Both the position numbers and the translations under genes were made by a program. This document shows positions 53,941-64,000 of a stretch of 64,000 bases of DNA, piece after piece. The stretch is from NCBI GenBank assembly GCA_022925895.1, contig JAKSYS010000005.1, positions 248,001 to 312,000 of the forward strand, in the 5' to 3' direction. Under the pieces are notes generated by a model, which made no database searches, had not been told where the DNA came from, and saw only the letters and a list, made by a program, of their open reading frames with translations. How positions within the stretch are numbered: position 1 is the stretch's first letter; every line of letters begins with the position of its first letter. The stretch is from Fragilaria crotonensis (Eukaryota > Bacillariophyta > Fragilariophyceae > Fragilariales > Fragilariaceae).

Positions 53941-55215
53941 ATGAGATGTACCAGTCAAGCGTCCATGGTCCTTGCTGCGGTTGTGGCTATGGCGTTGAGA
54001 TTTTTTCACGTTGAAAACCTCCGACAGCCGAAACAAAGCTCCGATGCTGCAATATCTTGGTTGCCGAATCCCACTGGGCGTTGCCGGGCGCCTAGGTTGG
54101 ATTGGAACTCTTCGACCCGCGAGGAACGCTTTCCGTCCGTGGAGGACCGTGTCTGCCTCTACATGACGCGCTGGTACGATCCGTATTATGGAACCGCCAA
54201 ACAATGGAAGCCAGTGTTGAGATATCGCCACGACGATGCGTCGACCCTAGAAATATACCTGAACAACGTTCTTATATACATCATAGAAAGGATTGATAAC
54301 GACCTCGCGAACGACATTCCTTTCTTCTTATTCAGAAACAACATGTCGTTGATTGAAACGATTGCCGGACAAAAACACTGGATCCTGGTTTTGACCTATG
54401 GACGAGATACAAGTAAGGTTTGCAACAAATTCAATCACTCCAACCCTCTTCTATTCGCCTGGGGCGATCAAGAACTAAAGATTGACGTTCACTTACCAAT
54501 TTTCGGGAAGTGGCGCTTCAACAATGTGGACCACCACGACGCACCAGCACCAATTTTGGCACCTCTCGATACATTTAGGCACTTTGGACAATTCAACGTA
54601 GTCCACGAAAATGACATCCCATGGGAGCAAAAGATTAACAAAGCTGTCTGGAGAGGTACCATGACCGGGATCGTTGAGAATGGCAGGTTTCCGTACGATT
54701 ATGATTTAGAGGCAAATGCGTTAGACACTTGTCTGAAGTTCGAGCGCTGTCGCCTAGTTTATCGCAATCACAACCACACTGACACCGACGTTGGTTTTTC
54801 TCACTGCTCTCACGAAGAATTGAAAATCGTCAATGGTGTTGATATGATGCAACCCTACCTGTCAATCAAAGATCAGCTACAATACAAAATGTTGATCAGC
54901 ATCGAGGGTAACGACGTGGCGACTGGCTTGAAATGGAACTTACTCAGCAGGTCTGTAGTCCTGATGCCTCCGCCGACGAAAACAATTTTCTCGTTAGAAG
55001 TCTTGCTTGAGCCGTGGGTTCACTACATACCGCTCAATATCGACAATGTCAGTGAAGCTATCCAATGGGTTTTGCAGAACGAGGACGAGGCGCAGAGGAT
55101 ATCGAAGCGAGCAACAAACTTGATTGAAGACCTGTTCCTTCATCCGAAGGCCGACCAGGATCGAGAGGACGTGCTCCAGGAGGTAGCGAATCGCGTCACT
55201 GCTCTGTGGCAGTAG
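53941..55215 (+). CDS. GT90 (CAP10-domain) glycosyltransferase, Golgi type II
   Basis: 424 codons from ATG 53941, chosen because MRCTSQASMVLAAVVAMALRFF makes a signal anchor; the frame opens earlier at 53902 without ATG. The catalytic region is CAP10-like: DIPWEQKINKAVWRGTMTG, IKDQLQYKMLISIEGNDVATGLKW, SRSVVLMPPPT and LEPWVHYIPLNID, the usual order in GT90. Family members add xylose, glucose or glucuronoxylomannan sugars in the ER/Golgi; the donor here is unknown. Potential N-glycosylation sites (NMS, NHS, NHT) lie in the lumenal part. The end SKRATNLIEDLFLHPKADQ is the typical helix. Confidence 0.85.
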   Translation: MRCTSQASMVLAAVVAMALRFFHVENLRQPKQSSDAAISWLPNPTGRCRAPRLDWNSSTREERFPSVEDRVCLYMTRWYDPYYGTAKQWKPVLRYRHDDASTLEIYLNNVLIYIIERIDNDLANDIPFFLFRNNMSLIETIAGQKHWILVLTYGRDTSKVCNKFNHSNPLLFAWGDQELKIDVHLPIFGKWRFNNVDHHDAPAPILAPLDTFRHFGQFNVVHENDIPWEQKINKAVWRGTMTGIVENGRFPYDYDLEANALDTCLKFERCRLVYRNHNHTDTDVGFSHCSHEELKIVNGVDMMQPYLSIKDQLQYKMLISIEGNDVATGLKWNLLSRSVVLMPPPTKTIFSLEVLLEPWVHYIPLNIDNVSEAIQWVLQNEDEAQRISKRATNLIEDLFLHPKADQDREDVLQEVANRVTALWQ

Positions 55216-55444
55216 AAATCACGTTCGGCATTGGTTCATGAAGATGGATAGCATAACATGAGCTCGTTGTCGCAATTCACAAATTCAGCAATCCCTAATC
55301 AATCCATGGTTACTATCATTACACTATGCACGTCGCTCCAGCTTCGAGAACTATCAAACATGAGAAGATTAAATATCATAGCATGAGTCCTTCGACCAAG
55401 ACTCTCTTGCATGTTTCATCACGGCGAAGAATGCTAGAAGTTCC

Positions 55445-56937
55445 CTACCCGGTGGTGTATGCCGGAGATCCATAGAAGCTCTCTTCTTTTGCAAGGGGAG
55501 AAATGATTTGCACAAGATCTGCTGTCGCTGGGACTGGTTGAGATGTGTCAGACGAAGAGGTTGGATTCTTGATGAGTGTGACACAAAAGCACTTGGCTAC
55601 GTCGTCATCTCCCCTGATCAGCGCCACGCTTAAGCCAAGGTCATTTCGATTCTTCATCGACCCTCTCAGTACGCACGGTCGAGGCTTCACGTGATCCTTG
55701 CGACCGAGGGGAGAAGGTGAAATCATCTGGCTAATCAAATCAAAAGCGTTTTGCAGGTCATGGTGGCTCGTCAGATTGAAAATGGTCATGGAGCAGACCT
55801 CTTGCTTGGAATAGTTAGAAAGTTGGGTGAACAGATGGTTACAATCAATGAGTGCACCGCCCATGGATGCTATCGCCTATGGAGGGATATAGGTGATTAG
55901 CGATTTCGTTTCAACGCGAGGATAACACTGCCCAGTGATACGTACCATTCCAACAGAGCATGAATTGAAGATGAGCCTGCAGTCGTTATCATCAACGTTT
56001 GTCTGAAGTTTGAAATTGTTGTCATCGACGTCACGAACACACTGCTCCGCTGGGTTGTTCATCGTTGACGTTGGTTGAGAGCTTTCGAAATGGCTCATGG
56101 CCGACGTCGGCGGAACGCCACCAAAGTTTCCCAGTGACCAAACACCATTCTGAGCAGCAACATGTCGAACCGTCTGTGCTGCCTCTGGTCCGTGGGCGCC
56201 ACTTCCTATCGCTTGTATTTGTTTAATAAGCTGGTGTCGATCGATTTCCGAGCGGTATTGATGTTGTTGCAACATGCGAATATAGCTGGCAGCTTCTGTC
56301 AGAACAGAAGACTTAGTACCTTTTGGAACTATGACACCTCCAGAAGAAAGGAGATTCCGAATTTCGTTGATTTGCCTCGAGATCCTAAATGACCGTTCTT
56401 TTTCGCGAGCATTACGTTCTTCTCGAACATCCTCGGTGATAGCGGGAGTAATAGCCTTCTTCCCCCTTTTCAAGGGACGGTCATCATCTGCTAATGATGA
56501 TGAATTTGATGAAGCAGCGCCGTTATTGGAGAATGAAACGATGGAGTTCAAAGAATAATCAAGGTTTGATTCGTGTTCAGCCTTCTTGACTGAGAAAACT
56601 GGTGTGAGTTTGGTGCAGTGAAGCTATGGAATGCACAAGAGATATTCGTTGTGCAAAATGGCTCACCCTGAACCTCTTTCGAATAGCTTGTGGCAATCGA
56701 TGCAAGGCTAGCAACAGCTACCTCGGCAGCTTGCCTATCTGCTGCTTGCCGCTGATCGTTGTTCATCATAGCCTCGTCCGTAGCCATGTGCGCAGCGTCA
56801 AAATTGAAGGCGAAGGAGTTGCTTCCAATGCTACAGCTTCCAGAGGCATCAGAGTTATTGCTACTATCTCTGTTACCATTCTTTCTTCTCAAAGTTACCT
56901 GTGCCCAGTCTGGGTCGTTGTCAGCAAGTGCATTCAT
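55445..56937 (-). CDS. bHLH-PAS transcription factor (three exons)
   Basis: Exons 56937-56667, 56589-55946 and 55876-55445; introns of 77 and 69 bases (GTGAGC, GTACGT donors) keep phase, giving about 448 residues. The bHLH is near residues 144-203: EERNAREKERSFRISRQINEIRNLL, then KSSVLTEAASYIRMLQ. A PAS-like domain follows at about 295-410: RLIFNSCSVGMAIASMGGALIDCNHLF, SKQEVCSMTIFNLTSHHDL, VLRGSMKNRNDLGLSVALIRG. Such bHLH-PAS factors form the family that contains the diatom circadian regulator RITMO1. The N-terminus is Asn/Ser/Ala-rich and probably disordered. No second PAS domain is visible. Exon joins are inferred by splice sites and phase. Confidence 0.8.
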
Positions 56938-57867
56938 CTTGCTTTTTATTGTGTGAAACAGCTGATGTGGAAGATGAAAGGTCAGCGAGATGCTAAAAGT
57001 TTTAGATCAATGCGAACGATTCACGATCGTCATCGAATTTGTGTTTTTTACAATCGCATTTCCTTTTCTAAGATGTTTCATAAATAACAATGGGGCAATT
57101 TATGACGAAACACTTCATGTGGAATGAATGATGTCATCGATTTTGGGTTTCTTACTTAGGCGATTTATACATCTGACGTTTCTTATATATGGACGTTTCT
57201 TTAGTACCCAGGGGTAGTCCAGACAACTGTCTTCCATCTGGGGCTGACTCAGCCGAAGACGGTTTGAGACTCGAAAGCATGACACTCCAATCACATCGTC
57301 TACTACCAGTACTCAAGCTTGCATTGTACAAGTACTCCAGTACTATTGAACAGAGTTGACAGCCACATGTATCTATGCACGCACCTCATGATTCGTGGAG
57401 AGTATCATAGTCGCCCTCGTTCACTACTCTAGGTACGAGTAGTTCTTGAACTCAACTACAACGCATACTTCTGGAGAACAGTTACTTAGGCGTGACACAA
57501 GATGTAGTGTTGTTTTTGCATACCAGGTACTGTATCAACTCTGTTCATGTGGATAAAAAAAAATGATATCAAGAGTGTGCATAAGCATGAAACTTACATT
57601 CGTTGAGCTCGTGAATGCATGTGCAGGTATCTCAGGATATCCGGTATTGTATAACATATTTTTGAATTGTACGTTATTGTGGCGTATTTATTACGTCATA
57701 GGTGTTCTCATATTTGTGCAGGGTGGCTTCCACATGCTCGTAGTTTCCTCGCTGTTCGCGCACCACCTTCAGTTACACATGGTCGCACCGATCCTCGTTC
57801 TAATGCTCACAAATTCAGCAAGGCGGGCTCCACACACCACACCATCTCTTCCACGATAGTAGCGACA
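56938..57867. other. Divergent intergenic region
   Basis: Promoter region between the bHLH-PAS gene and the plastid-targeted protein; plus-strand openings (56626-57087, 57563-57859) are not supported as genes. Confidence 0.4.
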
Positions 57868-58317
57868 ATGCACTCTACGTTTGCTCTTCTTTTCCTCTTC
57901 ATTTATACGGCTGCAGCGTTTAGTCTCCGATCCATCCCCGTCTCCACCAAAAGGCTCTTCCTATCGGCAAAGCCCATTGCAACACCGGCCATTGCTATCT
58001 CCGATGATGTTTCTGAGCCTAAGATAGCCATCAAATTGAACGACTATCTCTCATCGCTCCAATCTAACGTCATTCTCGGTGCTGGTACTCCACTTTGTAA
58101 TGTCTACCTGGATTTGATCAACGATCCTGAGCGCTATTTGGCTACCATCCAACGCGATATCAACCAAGGTATTCATCAGAAGTGGAACATCTGGTCCCTG
58201 GTTTCCCGTTGCGTTGGTTCTGTCTTCCGACGCCTCCGCCTCCGCAGCAACAACAAAACCCAGCCAATCCAACAGAAAGCTGCGCCTGAGTCGCATTTGG
58301 CTGTCGAACATGCTTGA
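57868..58317 (+). CDS. Small plastid-targeted protein, unknown
   Basis: 149 codons. The start at 57868 begins a signal peptide (MHSTFALLFLFIYTAAA) followed by F at the AAAF cleavage motif and a Ser/Arg-rich transit segment (SLRSIPVSTKRLFLS). This pair is typical of complex-plastid targeting in diatoms. The mature part has no domain I recognise. Upstream in-frame codons add only non-hydrophobic sequence, so I rejected the longer start. Confidence 0.6.
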   Translation: MHSTFALLFLFIYTAAAFSLRSIPVSTKRLFLSAKPIATPAIAISDDVSEPKIAIKLNDYLSSLQSNVILGAGTPLCNVYLDLINDPERYLATIQRDINQGIHQKWNIWSLVSRCVGSVFRRLRLRSNNKTQPIQQKAAPESHLAVEHA

Positions 58318-58750
58318 CTCTCACCTTGCTTGTAGCAATGTGGACTCATTAAAACGCAATACTCGAGGTTGTTGTCAAGGCGCATGAACGTTGGATTGGA
58401 TTAGATTTCTACTGTACCTGGTATACCACGAAGCAACTAGTCTACGGTAGATCAGCCCGCAACAAGTAGTAAGTCCGAAAGGATGAGTTACTAAGCACTG
58501 GTAGTTCATTATCAATTGTCCAAATTCCAAATAAAAAGTACAGCAGTATGATAATGGCGCTGTCAAGCACTGGAGTGCTTGCTTGGCACTGTGTGTCGTA
58601 GAAGTACTTGAGTGTTACTCCAGGCTGAGACTGCAGTGCTAGATTGACGGTAACGAAGAATTACTGCAATCTGAAGCGCTTGCATCACCACATCGTCAAT
58701 TGTATGCTGCTGAGAGTAGAGAGAGTAGGGTGTGCATTGTGGTAGGACTA
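58318..58750. other. Intergenic, no gene seen
   Basis: 3' flank of the plastid protein; holds short GTAC words only. Confidence 0.35.
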
Positions 58751-59082
58751 CCGTATTTCTCGGTGTTTTGTACCCCCCAAATGTACATCAAAAATGTCCG
58801 AAGGGTACAGGTCACCGAGGAAAAAAAACCAACGCGCAAACCAGTGAAAAACTTGAAAACAAACATTTAAACTTATCACTTGATCATTGAAGTTATACAT
58901 GTAAAACTAGGTTTCGGCACGAAGAATTCAAATGACCTGACGTTTCAGCAAAATGCCAGAATTTGCTCTGCAAAAGGATCTAAAAAGGGCTCACTTTCTT
59001 GAGTCGAGTGGGTCAAAAATGTACATCGATTTTCGGCAAAGGGTACAGGATTCCGTGGTGTACAAAATTCCGAGAAAAACGG
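58751..59082. mobile_element. MITE-like element, 332 bp, ends CCGTATTTCTCGG / CCGAGAAAAACGG
   Basis: Imperfect inverted ends: CCGTATTTCTCGG at 58751 and its mirror CCGAGAAAAACGG ending 59082. The similarity continues inside (TTTTGTAC, GTACATC, GGGTACAGG). No clear target duplication is seen; a degenerate TA is possible. No coding sequence. Confidence 0.6.
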
Positions 59083-59424
59083 TCGCTTGCTCCTGTACAT
59101 AATCCTTTCCCAACTTCAAAAGTTGAGGCCAGAGGTTGCACCCGTGCCGCTTGTGCACTTGTTATGACTCTACCAGGCACTTGGCGTCCTGCATCCTGCA
59201 TCATCATTTTATCAGATCGACGTAGAAGCATGTGACAGCATGAGACACAAGGTTCGTACTCGTTCTGGAGTTGGGCGCGTACTAAAAAAGCTCCGACGCA
59301 CTCCGCGAGTTTAAACTTAACGCTTGTAGATATGCATATATACAAGCCTGAGAATAAATAACATACAAATCGCATATCACTATATCACACTGCCACATGC
59401 CATAGGATACTCATACCCGTGTTA

Positions 59425-60162
59425 GAGCATGCCCACTCGTGGGGCTATTTGTTGGACATATTGGTATTCTGCCCTGATTTCTCAGATTCTGACCCCAAAA
59501 TCATACCACCGGTTGGGCGTGTTTGACATTTTTAGTGTTTGTCGTGGAACATTTTGTAATCTTTTGGAACAGATAGCTATTTCGGGTGTCAGATCTGTTC
59601 CAAAAAATACGAATTCAGCTACCATTCTAAAAAGTAGCCCTGCTCAATTTGTCCTGTTTGATATGCCCTTCCACCCCGATTGATTAGTTGGATTCAAGCA
59701 TTTTAATCATGATGTGATGATGTGCCATACTTGCGCCATACGTTGTACGGCATTGTAGTCGGTGAAATCTCAGAGTGACAGTGCGTCCAGCACCACCACC
59801 GCGCTGGATGAAGCCGAGTCGGACCTTATCCCAAAACATCGATCCATTCTGATCGGTGGCGATTGCGGCGTTTGTCGTGACGACAACATACGCCTCAACA
59901 AGCATCACGTCTTCTGCAACCTTGAAGTTTGGCTGGCCTCTCGCACGCCCAGCAGCAACAGCAGCAGTTGGAGGTATGATATGTACTGCTCGAGTCAAAT
60001 ATTGTATGGCGCGCGCCCGTTTTCATCCCAAACCGAAGTGAAATAGCGCCACTGGTGTGGATCGGAGGGCACTTGGACACATCGGAAATATCCAAAATAA
60101 GCTTTTAAAGGCGCTATACGGAAAAGGGTCACAAAAAAACAGCGCCACGAGTGGGCATGCTC
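59425..60162. mobile_element. Non-autonomous PIF/Harbinger-like DNA transposon, 738 bp, copy 2
   Basis: Same length and family as 2431-3168. Ends GAGCATGCCCACTCGTGG and its mirror; 3-bp duplication TTA at 59422-59424 and 60163-60165. Internal shared blocks ACCACCGGTTGGGC and ATATCCAAAATA. It carries a minus-strand DNA-binding-like ORF but no transposase. Confidence 0.82.
59684..59998 (-). CDS. Trihelix/Myb-like DNA-binding fragment in the transposon
   Basis: 104 codons. NFKVAEDVMLVEAYVVVTTNA, GSMFWDKVRLGFIQRG and LRFHRLQ resemble the NAM-associated/SANT-like trihelix domain found in PIF/Harbinger accessory ORFs: three helices with the Trp-containing second helix. Shorter than full versions, so likely a remnant, though the frame is open. 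It may bind the element ends. Confidence 0.5.
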   Translation of the reverse strand: MTRAVHIIPPTAAVAAGRARGQPNFKVAEDVMLVEAYVVVTTNAAIATDQNGSMFWDKVRLGFIQRGGGAGRTVTLRFHRLQCRTTYGASMAHHHIMIKMLESN

Positions 60163-60500
60163 TTATACTTCGCACTTCGCACGCATCTGAGGTCTAAATA
60201 ATGTCGGATGTCTATTTACGTGTGTATTACGTATGCATACTAGTATGACGTACGTACATCGATACAAAGTTTACCATACATACAGTAGCGTTCATATGTC
60301 ATAGTACTCTACTGCAGTACCATATAGTATCATATGATCATAGTGTCATCATATGTATTATTACAAATCATACGTCCTGGTCGATCCCTTCAAGAATATA
60401 AACGTAACAAGGACGAATTGATCGATTGATGTTCCCCGCAGTCCATTAATCCTCATGGTGCTGCTCGTTTTTGTCTCTGTACTTGGCGAGAGCATAGAAT

Positions 60501-61300
60501 ATGAAGTTGTCGGCTGTGATCCTTGCCTTGCACTTTTCTTTTGCTGCAGGGTTCAGCACGTTGCTGTCAGCTGCTGAAGGCAAATGGTTGCCTGTTCGCG
60601 TCAAGGCAAACCGTATCGATCAAAACTTCCGAGCGCTCCCCAGAAAACCCAACAATCAAAACTACCGATCGCTCCCCAGAAAACCCAAGGCGACGAAAAC
60701 AAACCATGTCTTATCCAATCCCTATTTAAACGCCATCAACCGACCATCGAAGCGATCCGCGTTCCTAGCTTACTGGAAGAAGATGCATGCAAAGGGCGTT
60801 ACGAGAATGTTGGCCAACGCGCTACTCGCCTATCTGTTCGTTGGAAGCGCATCGCGATGTATAGTTTTCTCTTGCTCGTGGTATTTGGCGTCGAAACAGG
60901 TACGATAAAGCAAGATCTGTCCAAGTTGGTGGATTTTGATTTGTTGAAATGCCTCAGAAGTCTCACGGCACGTTATCGCCCATTACAGACACTCCTTCCA
61001 CCTCTGGCGTCTGGCCAGTGGACGAACTTCTCTCGCATTTATGAACAGACGTTTGCCGATTGGTATGCTATTTTCGTCATCATGCTTCACATTGCCCGTC
61101 CAGTAAGAGCGTCATTAGCCCTGGCAGTGAGTGGATACTGGAATACAATGGTGTATTCGTTGAAAAAACGACTCAAGGTGAACCACGCTGTCGCCGTCGC
61201 TCTAGTCGCCTTGTTTGTAGATATACTTGGTAGTTGTGTCCTTCTGGCAGCTGGTGTTGCATTGGCAAGTTTATTTTCTGGCGTACCGTTTTGGAGATAG
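60501..61300 (+). CDS. Plastid-targeted membrane protein, unknown (two exons)
   Basis: Exon 1 is 60501-60899, the intron is 60900-60988 (89 bases, GTACGA...TTACAG), exon 2 is 60989-61300; phase 0, about 236 residues. A signal peptide (MKLSAVILALHFSFAAG) ends at AAGF, a plastid-type motif. A repeated basic segment (ALPRKPNNQNY, SLPRKPKATK) follows, then membrane segments (LANALLAYLFVGSA, WYAIFVIMLHIA, NHAVAVALVALFVDILGS). The end SGVPFW is preceded by a further hydrophobic stretch. RPVRASLALAVS is a family-like feature I cannot name. Confidence 0.55.
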
Positions 61301-61407
61301 TAGAGTTGAGCGCTATTTGAGGAAAACTCGCCAGGTGCGCGGACGCGAGCATGATAGATGAGTGACAAACAACTTAAGTATGAGGCAGCTCGCGGTCGGC
61401 GTTTAAG

Positions 61408-62433
61408 CTAAAATCCTTGGTAATCCCCGCCTTCGCTGTTAACTGAGGAATGCTCCTCTGACCCGAGAGCTCCTGATTCAATAACCGACTTCTGATACTT
61501 TGCCCAATCCAATGACGCGCTTGATTCCAGATAATTTCGAGTTCGGAATTCAAAGTTTTTGGACTTCGTACTTTTCAAGTCGCCGATGCAAGAGGACCAA
61601 AACCTGCTCACCAGTAGCAAGTCCTCAGTAAATACGGGAGGAAGACATCCAGCTCGCAAGACCGCACCAGTATAACCAGCATCCTTGAATCGCTTGGTTT
61701 CCGATCCCATTCGACCGCCTCCAGCTGAGACACTAATGGAACCAACAATCGGCAACCTCTTGCGAAGGTCTTTGCTGACCGAGGGCAACGGAACGGATAC
61801 CCTATCTGATTCTTGCTCGGAAGTTGACTGGATAGTGACGAAAATACTAGCTGGTTCATGTCCAACAATATCCGTAAGCTTCGACACCACCTCCTCCATG
61901 AAACTTTCCCCCGTCCAACTTGTCGCGTCACTTTCTGACAGCAGCAGCTCTGGGAGGGGCTGCAGGCCGACTTGAATGGCAGTTTCACACTTGGACTTGA
62001 GTGCATCCAAATCACTCAAGCTACAAGGAATCAACACACCACACACCCCTGATTCCGCCAGCTCCTTCCAGGATTGCTCCTCCTCGCCACAGTATACGAC
62101 GGGAATGGGTCCAGGAAATTCCCCGCGAGCCAGTTCTTGTTCGTTGCAAAACATCTGGACTGCCGTTAATGATCCCGACAAAAATGCGGCATTTGCCTTG
62201 GCTTTCGTGCGGATAAGCGTGGATAGTTGAGTAATGGCAGTCGATTGGAGCAAGACTGCCGTGGGATCCTTGGGTTCTGGGATAGCAATCTCGGGGCTGA
62301 GAGTCAGCTTGCCAGAAAGCGATTTGAGAGAATCGTGCAGACGAGACTTGGCGAGTTGAAGAGTTTCAGAAGGACTTGACGTACTCAAGCCCGAGGCGAG
62401 CGTCGCCAGGCAGATGTAGATGAGGAAACGCAT
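61408..62433 (-). CDS. TIM-barrel-like protein resembling indole-3-glycerol-phosphate synthase, plastid or secretory
   Basis: 341 codons from ATG 62433, where MRFLIYICLATLASG makes a signal peptide; the frame opens upstream without a good start. Barrel-like strands include GPIPVVYCGEEEQSWKELAE, GVCGVLIPCSLSDLD, QPLPELLLSE, PASIFVTIQ, LPIVGSISVSAGGGRMG and GYTGAVLRAGCLP. These resemble IGPS-like proteins, but the usual catalytic Lys/Glu set is not evident, so the activity may differ. The C-terminal tail is Ser/Glu-rich. It is tail-to-tail with the preceding gene. Confidence 0.5.
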   Translation of the reverse strand: MRFLIYICLATLASGLSTSSPSETLQLAKSRLHDSLKSLSGKLTLSPEIAIPEPKDPTAVLLQSTAITQLSTLIRTKAKANAAFLSGSLTAVQMFCNEQELARGEFPGPIPVVYCGEEEQSWKELAESGVCGVLIPCSLSDLDALKSKCETAIQVGLQPLPELLLSESDATSWTGESFMEEVVSKLTDIVGHEPASIFVTIQSTSEQESDRVSVPLPSVSKDLRKRLPIVGSISVSAGGGRMGSETKRFKDAGYTGAVLRAGCLPPVFTEDLLLVSRFWSSCIGDLKSTKSKNFEFRTRNYLESSASLDWAKYQKSVIESGALGSEEHSSVNSEGGDYQGF

Positions 62434-62765
62434 GGTGCCGGACGAGACAATGGGGGTGACAGGAAGAGGTCGAGTGTCGAGTGGCGAGCTGAATTTCTTT
62501 GAAATGAGTGAACGCGAGGGTCTGTGGATCGTTGGATCGTGCGCACTTGATTTGATGAGATCGTCTCTGCCAGTCGTCCGGGATGAGAGACACTGACATA
62601 CGGCGCACCCGACCCAAGTACACAGACACCGGTATAGAACTTGTGAGATTCCATACATACAGTACACACAGTAGATATGCATACCTGGTACGAGTACAGA
62701 GTACATGTACTTGTAGCCGTTGTGACCACAGACCACAGTCACGCCACGCACAGAGGTTCGTTTTC

Positions 62766-63212
62766 ATGTTTCGAAGGATTGTCAGAACACTTTCCAAAAT
62801 GGCGAGCGCTGCTCCCTCTGCCAACCGCATCCTTCACACGTATCGCGCCATGGCGCGTATGATTCAGCGATTACCAGAGTCCAAATCAGAGACGTTCCGA
62901 AAGGAGCTTCGAAGCAAGTTTCGTGTCCCATTAGGGGACGAGAAGGACCTCGACGATCGATTGAGAGAAGCTGGGGAGAAGATTGCGTTTCTTCGCATTA
63001 TAACCCCAAAAACAAAGAATGAAGGTGGTGGTCGGTGGGTTTATAAGAATGGAGAGCGGATTGAAGAAGGAGAAACCACTTCCATCACTGGACGACGAGT
63101 CATCAGTAGCTTCACCGGTTATAACTTGGATCCGTGCATGGTCAAGAGGCACAACGTGGGCCTGAAACGAGCCGGCTTTGTCAACAATTTGCATGCTAAA
63201 GGCATCTTTTAG
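62766..63212 (+). CDS. Mitochondrial LYR-motif protein
   Basis: 148 codons. Start ATG 62766 gives the presequence MFRRIVRTLSKMASAAPS; the longer frame upstream is not supported. The LYR-type helix is ILHTYRAMARMIQRLP, then FRKELRSKFRV, LREAGEKIAFLRIITPK. LYR proteins bind acyl carrier protein and help respiratory complex or Fe-S assembly. The individual LYRM type is not determined. The divergent gene at 62433 probably shares its promoter region. Confidence 0.75.
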   Translation: MFRRIVRTLSKMASAAPSANRILHTYRAMARMIQRLPESKSETFRKELRSKFRVPLGDEKDLDDRLREAGEKIAFLRIITPKTKNEGGGRWVYKNGERIEEGETTSITGRRVISSFTGYNLDPCMVKRHNVGLKRAGFVNNLHAKGIF

Positions 63213-63294
63213 GCGAAGGAATAGTTGCGTGAAAATTAGAATTTTAGAATCAGCCGTGATTACCGTCCTCTGCTCTTATGTGATGATCATAGTT

Positions 63295-64000
63295 TCACGA
63301 AGTCGAACGGTTCTTTTCTGATTGAAATTTGCCTATCCATCGTCGGAAGGCGGATGGTTCTTCTGAGTTTCCAAGTGAGAGGAGCTTACGCGCTTTTCGA
63401 ATGGCTGCTCCCTCCAGTATGATAGGATTGGCAACCTTCCAGATCTCCATGTTAGGATCCAATGCTATGAACGACAGCAAAAAGTGGTTCGTTTGGGGCA
63501 GACACACGAAAATAGAGAACGAGAGATGGTAAGGAAAACAAAAAGAACCAATACACGCATCGTAACCTCAAATAGATGACTTACACAACACAATGCCCTC
63601 TTGAACTTTGATGGCCAATGCCGCGGAGACAAAGGATTGGTTCATTAGCACGTGGTGCGTCGCTGCCGCTTCACAGATTTGCGAAATGTAGGATCCCAGA
63701 TGCTCCATCAAGTAATTGCTACCACGCGCCAATTGGGACAGAGCATCCATTTTATCCACGAACAACTCTTCTTCGAGTGCGCTGCCAACCCTTGCCTTGG
63801 AATTGTCCACCATAAGTCGGCCAGCGGTGCGGCCGTCGTAACGAATGAATGAGGTGAGAATATCGACAATCAATTGATGGTCCATATCGGTGTACTCATT
63901 GACTATACCAACATCCAACAATGCCAGTCGATGGTCGTTCGTTACGAGGACGTTACCTGGATGCAAATCACCATGACAATGATTTTGTATAAATATCATT
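63295..64000 (-). CDS. ABC1/ADCK (UbiB-like) atypical kinase, C-terminal part, cut by window edge
   Basis: Exons 64000-63585 and 63464-63295, with an intron of 120 bases (GTAAGT...CATAG). The catalytic stretch NHCHGDLHPGNVLVTND and metal-binding LALLDVGIVNEY are the kinase signatures of ABC1/ADCK proteins, which support coenzyme Q or plastid quinone/lipid homeostasis. SAALAIKVQEGIVLS and LDPNMEIWKVANPIILEGA follow as in ADCK2-type members. The N-terminal part lies beyond the window, so this is partial at its start. Confidence 0.85.

Overview
The window reads as nuclear DNA of a diatom or close stramenopile relative. Several predicted proteins start with a signal peptide followed by an Ala/Phe cleavage motif of the kind that sends proteins into complex plastids (9621, 57868, 60501). 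One gene is a cyclin of the expanded diatom type (37088-38065) and another a bHLH-PAS factor (55445-56937). Genes are compact, lie on both strands, and carry few GT-AG introns of about 50-150 bases. Intergenic DNA is full of short GTAC-type palindromes. I see no rRNA, tRNA, CRISPR array or recognisable virus-derived element.

Layout. 0.4-2.1 kb: a small secreted protein and a VTT-domain membrane protein. 2.4-3.2 kb: a 738-bp PIF/Harbinger-like element. 4.7-19.4 kb is a dense housekeeping block: J-domain protein, adenylate kinase, a LarB-like enzyme, a thylakoid-lumen FKBP, RRN3 (Pol I initiation), a C2/U-box protein, a PAP2 phosphatase, a monofunctional DHFR, TOM22 and an HMG-box protein. 20.6-23.2 kb: the most unusual gene, a predicted receptor with a periplasmic-binding-type ectodomain, one membrane helix, a cytoplasmic PARP catalytic domain and a C-terminal WWE domain. 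23.2-35 kb is gene-poor and repeat-rich, with a foldback cluster, a 1,111-bp Mutator-like element with a 9-bp target duplication, and two of three copies of a mitochondrial thioredoxin-like/MsrA-like gene; the third copy is at 35.1 kb. 37-50.6 kb: cyclin, RPP30, an ApaH-like phosphatase, NSE3, a type I surface protein, a RING E3 and a secreted phospholipase A2 fusion. 51.8-53.0 kb: a 5'-truncated LINE. 53.9-64 kb: a GT90 glycosyltransferase, the bHLH-PAS gene, plastid-targeted proteins, two more transposable elements, a TIM-barrel-like protein, a LYR protein and the C-terminal part of an ABC1/ADCK kinase cut by the window edge.

The genes do not form one pathway. They are ordinary nuclear neighbours: mitochondrion (TOM22, LYR protein, ABC1 kinase, DHFR), plastid (FKBP, two unknown proteins), nucleus (RRN3, NSE3, RPP30, bHLH-PAS, HMG box) and membrane signalling (receptor-PARP, RING E3, PAP2). 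Several conserved genes show single-base frame breaks, some in homopolymers, so part of the apparent damage may be assembly error. All calls come from reading the sequence; no database search was run.
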